Below the pieces are notes generated by a model, which saw only the letters and a program-made list of their open reading frames with translations, had not been told where the DNA came from and searched no databases. 64,000 nucleotides of DNA from Epiperipatus broadwayi (taxonomy: Eukaryota; Onychophora; Udeonychophora; Euonychophora; Peripatidae): the NCBI GenBank assembly GCA_028023455.1, contig JAQFVV010000030.1:7332501-7396500 (forward strand). Direction: 5' to 3'. This document shows positions 58,105 to 64,000 of this stretch, piece after piece; the stretch's first letter is position 1, and every line of letters starts with the position of its first letter. A program made the position numbers and the translations under genes.

Positions 58105-58530
58105 GAGATGTCTGCCTATCCCTTGTATATGTATTTAATGGATTATGTCCTGTACATGAGGGGTCAGATTGACTTTAGGTCAACATGGGTGTGACAATAA
58201 TCTCGGCCTCAGGGTAGCCTTTGAGCGTTCCATCATCAGATTTTCAATTGGATGGACGGTTGAAGAGTTGTAGTGTGGAGTAGATTGAAGCCTGTCCATT
58301 AAAGTAGAAGAATTTGCTATCTTAATATATATCTGAGCACTTGTAGCATATATGTGTAGAGATGGTAATCTGGACCAACTGATGATTGCTGGTTTAGCAT
58401 GAAATACGTATATTGGTGATTATTTATCTTTTCAACATATAATGTGTTCAAGTGTATCAGTGTTTTGAGATGGATTGGAGAGTGGTGGGTCGTGTGCAAG
58501 TCTGTGCTCATATATCTTATATATTATAAA
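58105..58530 (+). mobile_element. Family B hammerhead unit B8
   Basis: Second unit of the tandem pair, starting at gtctgcctatcccttg as in B1 and B2, ending tctgtgctcatatatctta. Confidence 0.75.
58365..58423 (+). ncRNA. Hammerhead ribozyme (family B, copy B8)
   Basis: GTAATC/GATTAT (one G-U), CCAA/TTGG, CTGATGA (58379-58385), TTGCT/AGCAT, GAAATACGTATA. Core intact. Confidence 0.8.
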
Positions 58531-58539
58531 GTATCTAAG

Positions 58540-59430
58540 TAGATTTGAATTCATGTTTTTTGTTTCTCTTTTTTATAGTTACAGTATTTGTTGCAAATAA
58601 ACGAAATCAATCAAACAAAATACAAAAGCTTGAATCGCTTTTTATTTCATAAATTTATATATAAAGCATTACAGAAAATTGTTATCAAATACGTGCAAAT
58701 AAAAATGTGTACATTGACAAACATTAATTTAAAAAAAGTGATATAAGTGGAACCTCTTTTGAAATATACAAATAATGTTTATACTGACAGAGATGTTCAT
58801 TTTCTGTACATTTTTAAAAATTAAACTTGATATTGTACAAATTAAGAAAAAGCTTTGGTCATTCTTATCACAGTTTGTGTACTTTAAAATTTTGTAATAA
58901 TTTTTATATTAAACTCACTAGTAATACAATTCGAGTTTGAAATTAAGAAAAAAATCAAAAGCAATAAATATATAAAAGAATTATAAGTATCTAAAAATAT
59001 GATGTATTTAAAAAGTTAGAACTTAATATATAAATATGCTCATTTTCAAATTAACGTAATTATCCTTAGATTTCATGTGTACATTCTGGTTTAATCCATT
59101 ATTGCGATTACAATTGTAAACTAAAAAGCACATGACAATTATTATCATATATATGAATTTGTAAAAAAAAAAAAAACCCTCCTTCATAATATAATGCCAA
59201 TTCTATTTTCACAATCAATCTAGTTTTGGTCCCATAAAAACAAAAATATATAAATACATTTAAATTAAATAATAAAGAAGAATAATATAACTAAAAGAAT
59301 ACTATATTTATTTTTTAAAATGTTTTGATTGTTTGATATTAATAATTTTCAGACTGACCAAAAGCAAAAGAATAAGCTTATACATTGAAAAAAAAAAACT
59401 ATGATATACTTTAAATACTTTATTGCGTCC
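58540..59430. other. AT-rich non-coding DNA
   Basis: No gene recognised; long A/T tracts. Confidence 0.5.
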
Positions 59431-59434
59431 TTGA

Positions 59435-59705
59435 CCTGTATTCAATGTGCTTTAAAATTCGTAATAATCAAGCATATTTTGCCTATAGAGGGATTTTCCA
59501 AACCACGACACAAGATTTTTTTATTTTTTTAAATTTTATCACGACAAAAGATAGCGACTTTTATAAAGACAAAGAGAAGCCGCTCTTATCCTTGTCTCTA
59601 TAAAAGTCGCTATCTTGTGTCGTGGTTTGGAAGGTCCTTCTATCGGCAAAATATGCTTGATTATTACAAATTTTAAAGCACATTGGATACAGGTTAAAAC
59701 ATGAT
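59435..59705. mobile_element. Foldback element with long arms
   Basis: aatgtgctttaaaattcgta at the left and its complement near 59670-59690 at the right. Inner arms gatagcgacttttataaaga / ctctataaaagtcgctatc enclose agccgctcttatcc. Related gagcggccactcttatc occurs at about 62051-62072. Confidence 0.65.
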
Positions 59706-59709
59706 TAAA

Positions 59710-60325
59710 ATATTTACATATGCTTTCTGTGCACTCAATAAATTAATTACTACCCTTCGATATACTTTAAAGTATATTCATTTATTTATTTTTATTAAAA
59801 AAAAATTACATATAATCAATTAACAAAAGTTTTTTTGAGATATTTTTGTGAAAAGAATAAATAAATTCATAATATACAACCTTAGTTTTCACAACGCAAA
59901 TACAATACTAAAGGCGATTATTATTTCTTATAAAATATATCTTTTTATATATATATATTCATTTAAGGATAATTATAAATAAAAAAACAATTATCATACC
60001 CCAATTGTTCAAAATTTACTTATGGTAGTAATTAAATTACTTTTAATTATATATATGTCTAAGTAAATGTCTGTATGTGCTCATATACATATTTAACACC
60101 ATTTTATAGTCAAATCTACTCGATTATTTGGTTGTTTTTTAAATAAGATATCTTTCCAGATAATGAGTTTTACTTTAATCTTTACTTAAAAACATTTAGT
60201 TAAATATATTTATTGTCACTGGGTGGATACCTAAAAAGTTACCATGTTTAATTGGGTATTTCTGAACTACCTGCAAAAACTTCTATATCTACTAAAAGCC
60301 CAGGTCATGAATTAATGTAATTACC
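59710..60325. other. AT-rich non-coding DNA
   Basis: No recognisable feature. Confidence 0.5.
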
Positions 60326-60334
60326 ACAACCTGG

Positions 60335-60515
60335 TTCCAAGAGATTGTAAAAGACTCAGAAAGAGACCACATGTGAGATGGATGGATGAAATAAGAAAGT
60401 GTGCAGGGGTGATGTGGAGAAGAGAAGCTAAAGATAGGAAAAGATGGATTGAACTTGGAGAGACCTTCATCCTGCAGTGGATTGATAATGGTTGATGATG
60501 ATGATGATGAATAAT
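60335..60515 (+). pseudogene. RTE-like LINE 3' tail (short insertion)
   Basis: ccaagagattgtaaaagact to gttgatgatgatgatgatga; encodes the RPHVRWMDEIRKCAGVMW and RWIELGETFILQW end seen in other copies. A strongly 5'-truncated copy, almost identical to 26075-26251. Confidence 0.8.
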
Positions 60516-60857
60516 CATATCATTCATCAAAATAATTTTTTAGAAAATTTTTCAGATGCAAATGATTTAAACGTTTTATCTTCGCATATTATAAATAGTA
60601 AGATTAGTCATTTTTTACACACACACACATGCACACACATATATATATATCATGTTTCCCTGAAAATAATACCTAAGGCTGAAAATAAGCCTAGCATAAT
60701 TTTTGAGGTTGCTTATAATATAAGCCTACCCCAAATATAAGCCCTAGTTAAGATCATTAGCCAGATAAACAGTTATGGATGTATTAAATTATAAAGTAAT
60801 GAATGTATAAATAAACAATATTATTGACATTAATGGTTTAAATAAATGATAATATGG

Positions 60858-60990
60858 TAGTTGTAACTTATGCCACATGTAGCCACTGGGTGATGTTGCA
60901 GTACCATCAACAAGTGGCAAGAAGCCTGCAAGTGAGAAAAAATAAAAATAAAAACACTGAAATCATAACCGGTGGCGTAAGTTACAACTA
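60858..60990. mobile_element. Nested foldback with 19-bp inverted repeats
   Basis: TAGTTGTAACTTATGCCAC at 60858 and GTGGCGTAAGTTACAACTA at 60972, one mismatch, 133 bp in all, inside the pogo-like element. Confidence 0.75.
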
Positions 60991-61579
60991 CTGAAACAAT
61001 TTATCTATTCAAGTCAGTATATCAGCTAATTTATAATTTCATTTATATATTTTTAAGTACTTATTTTATTTATATTTAATACTTAGATTTCTGAATGCTT
61101 TAGTTTTGGAGTTTCATCATGGTAGCTTTTAAACATTCAAGATAAAAGAAAAATTAGATTGATTTTTTAAACATTTTTTTCCTTCTAAAATATTTTATTA
61201 AAATAAGGGAAGTGATTTTAATAATCAAAGTTTAGCTTAAGTTAAATCATCAGTTTTTCTCCTAAGGAAAAGTTTTTAAAAAGATTACCCAAGCAGGATT
61301 ATTACAAATATTTTGGAAAGAGTTTACAATGTGCACAATTGATAACAGGTGGATGTAGTTGTGCCATATATAATTTGCCATAATTCAATACCCTCTATAT
61401 TATAATGGATGTATTTAATGTGCATTGTGAAATACAGAAACATTTTCTAAATTTTTGTTTGAATTTTTTTGATGCTTTTGTGTAATCATTTTTGTTATCA
61501 CTCCTGTGTCGCTAGTCTTCAATTAACACTTGATATAATGGTAAATTTAAATAGAGTAATATTCTGATCACCAGATAAG

Positions 61580-61762
61580 ATGAATGCAAAAAGAACAAGC
61601 TATTCTGATGAGTACAAGAAAGAAATTGTAAAGTGCTTCCAAGGTAAGAATCTTACAGCTTTCTGTAAAGAGAAGCACTTGAATAAATGTAGATTTTTGT
61701 ACATAAAAAATAAGATATCCCCTGAAAATAAGCCCTACAGTGTCTTTTACAGCAAAAATTAA
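61580..61762 (+). pseudogene. Transposase N-terminal (Psq/HTH-like) remnant
   Basis: 60 codons: MNAKRTSYSDEYKKEIVKCF, then GKNLTAFCKEKHLNK, ending in the element's subterminal repeats. 'SY..E.K.EIV.....N...FC.....' resembles the first helix-turn-helix of pogo/Tigger transposases. The catalytic DDE domain is missing. Confidence 0.5.
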
Positions 61763-61799
61763 TAAGACCCAATCTTATTTTCAGGGAAACGTGGTATGT

Positions 61800-62540
61800 G
61801 TGTCTGTATGGCATGCTTATCTGCTTATAAAACTCAGAAGATTTTCAAGGACTTTATAGAGATGTAAGCATTGAAAGTATAATAAGAATTTCCATGAAAT
61901 TTTCTAAATAAATATCAGCTGATATAATTAGGCAAAGAATCAATGAAAATTAACAATAAGTAATATATATATTAAGACTATACACCTAGATGTGACAATA
62001 GGGACCTCCACAAATCTTAAACACAAGATTAACGACTTTTAAAAGACAAGAGCGGCCACTCTTATCTTCAACCTACTTTTTAATTATATAAGCGAATCTA
62101 AAGCATTTTGATTTGAAAGTGTAAAGCTATTAACAATGTAAACTAATATCATATCATTTAATAACAATATCTTATCACCTTTAAGCTAAAATTGGAATGA
62201 TTTTTAGTTTATTAATCTAGATGATATGTCATCAATCAGATACAAATACTTTCTACTGGAGATATTACAACTGCCTAAATAAATAAACAAATCTCTATGT
62301 AAAGAGTTATATAAGATAATTAGAAGACTTCATAAATTTTATGGATGTAAATACTAAAAGTAAAGTGAGAATTTCCATATATGTGTCTAGATGGCGTAAT
62401 AATCAGGCAAAGTCAAAATGAAAATGGATTTAACTTATTATTCATAATTATAAAAGCAGTGAATCAAGATGTAAATAGTTTTTGTGTGTGAAAACAGGAA
62501 ATATTATCTTCCTAGACATTTTCACATTTTACTTCACTAC
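61800..62540. other. AT-rich non-coding DNA
   Basis: Only a short relative of the 59435 foldback at about 62020-62075; otherwise nothing recognised. Confidence 0.5.
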
Positions 62541-62547
62541 TATAGAT

Positions 62548-63666
62548 CAGCGGTTGGCAATCTTTTAGATATTGTGACCACTAACATACTTTTTAAAGAT
62601 ACGAATTAACACGAGCATTGAGTATTAGTATGATATACATATATATATTTATTTATATATCAATAATTTTAATTTTAACACACAATAATAATAAATAATA
62701 GTAATATGCATTAAAAATTAGTATGATATTTGATACTCTTGGTTTAAAATTGTTTTACTAATGCTTGGCTCCAATGATGTTACCGTACCATGTAAAGGAG
62801 TTTCTATTTCAAGTTGATACTTGTTTTTAATAGCTGTTACAGTTGAGAACATTTTTTCACACAAATAGATCATTGTGAATGGAGTGAGATTTATTAGATA
62901 TAAATATAAGGAAATAATTAAATGATTGTAATATTGAACTTAAAGTACAAAATAAATTAGAATATTATATTAATATAATTTTTGTGTAAGTTTTTTTGTA
63001 ATTATTTGTTTTCATTTTAAGTTATATGAAAGTAAAACTACGTTTGTATTTATGTGTTATAATTTGTTAAAGACTTATGTTTTATTTTGTTTTCGTTAAT
63101 ATAATGTTCATTTTATTTCATAAAAATAAATGAATGTATAAATACGTATTGGTTAGGTTTTATATATGTAATTTTCTAACTTGTATCTACAAAGATTATT
63201 TAAGATTAATAATGAATAATATTCTATTAACGAATAATATTCTATTCTTTAATAATTTTTATAGATGTGTTTTTCTTCAAAATTCTTAATAACATTGTTG
63301 AGTTTTAGTTCACATGATTACCAAGAGTGTACCATAGTCAAAATTGATGTCTAGCCAATTGTACAGAATTCGGTATTCTTATTTTCTTACTTTTTCAATG
63401 CCACTGACCAAGTAGAGGTTAATTAAATGCTTTTGAGGTAGATGTTTTGCAAATCATAATAGTATTTTATAACAAATCAATTAGCAATATAATGTTCTTG
63501 TCTTATTTTACATATAATAATACAGCTTAAACAAAATTTATTTTTTATTTAAAATTTTTATTAAATGAGCTTAGCAAATTTAAATAATATCTCAATTTCT
63601 TTGCAGACCATTAAAATTACATCATGGACCACCAGTGGTTTGCGGACCACTGGTTGCTGACCGCTG
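62548..63666. mobile_element. hAT non-autonomous transposon, 1119 bp
   Basis: Perfect 8-bp duplication CTATAGAT at 62540-62547 and 63667-63674. Ends CAGCGGTTGGCAA and (complemented) CAGCGGTCAGCAA. 8-bp duplications and CAG-type ends define hAT elements. No transposase-like ORF survives. The fresh target duplication suggests a fairly recent insertion. Confidence 0.85.
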
Positions 63667-63674
63667 CTATAGAT

Positions 63675-64000
63675 TATGTAAAAATCATAAGTTAAACATA
63701 AATAATTTATATTTAAAAACTAGAAATATCACAACTTTCTAGATATTTTCATGAGTAAATACTAGATGGTATAAATTCAATTTCAAGACCAGTTTTAATT
63801 GGTTGTTTGCCCGATTATATCTTAGCTGAAATTTATCTAAAATATATGAAGAAATTCCCACACTATTTTCAATATATATAAAACAGAAAAACATATCTGT
63901 ATGCAAACATATATATATGTATATAAATTAAATGTGTTAATTTAGCTTTTAATATTCTAATATTTTCATAATATGTTATCAATTGATGTGAACCAGATTA
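63675..64000. other. AT-rich non-coding DNA
   Basis: No recognisable feature. Confidence 0.5.

Larger units (their letters stand above)
60650..61794 (+). mobile_element. pogo-like (Tc1/mariner superfamily) element, non-autonomous
   Basis: Terminal inverted repeats TCATGTTTCCCTGAAAATAA and its near-complement ending GGGAAACGTGG, flanked by TA duplications (60648-60649, 61795-61796). Subterminal repeats aaataagcc recur inside. The remnant ORF at 61580 and a nested foldback lie within. It is too short for a transposase. Confidence 0.7.

Overview
This is an AT-rich eukaryotic (animal) genomic window. The evidence is spliced exons of a secreted metazoan protein family, introns of 2-4 kb, and dense retroelement relics: Penelope-like elements, an RTE-like LINE, a Ty3-type LTR element, tRNA-derived SINEs, and hAT, pogo-like and piggyBac-like DNA transposons. 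Nothing looks bacterial: there are no operons, Shine-Dalgarno sites or long ORFs. The abundance of Penelope-like elements together with the gene family would suit an invertebrate such as a mollusc or another lophotrochozoan, but the species cannot be fixed from this sequence.

The only clear host gene lies on the + strand at 18391-32677. Five exons join in frame through consensus GT/AG sites (intron phases 1, 0, 2, 1). They encode the last 438 residues of a CRISP-type protein: most of a CAP domain, a ten-cysteine hinge plus CRISP domain, and an unusual 259-residue acidic tail. The first exon(s), with the signal peptide and start codon, were not found and probably lie 5' of 18391, perhaps outside the window. 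Its introns have collected SINEs, LINE tails, hammerhead-bearing repeats and a 500-bp TAG trinucleotide array.

Bases 1-18390 hold repeats: a Penelope GIY-YIG relic, an hAT end, 42-bp tandem repeats, two families (A and B) of short retroelement-like repeats carrying hammerhead ribozymes, a LINE C-terminus, SINEs, and RTE tails with a nested foldback. Bases 33969-46611 are one 12.6-kb LTR retrotransposon on the - strand. Its LTRs are 5.1 and 4.35 kb, longer than its 3.2-kb interior, which keeps a broken gag and the integrase tail but no protease, RT or RNase H. The longer LTR carries a 746-bp TTAA-flanked insertion that the other LTR lacks. Bases 46690-50165 hold a decayed RTE-like LINE (+) and a second LINE fragment (-). 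Bases 51480-58530 are a cluster of Penelope-like relics and hammerhead repeats, including a palindromic family-A insertion with its target-site duplication. Bases 58530-64000 hold foldbacks, an RTE tail, a pogo-like element with TA target duplication and a 1.1-kb hAT element with a perfect 8-bp duplication.

The most interesting signal is the set of hammerhead self-cleaving RNA folds. Family A (six loci) and family B (eight units) each show the conserved core, a base-paired stem II, a minimal stem III and a two-part stem I. Many copies are head-to-tail or head-to-head, and several sit beside Penelope-like coding relics.
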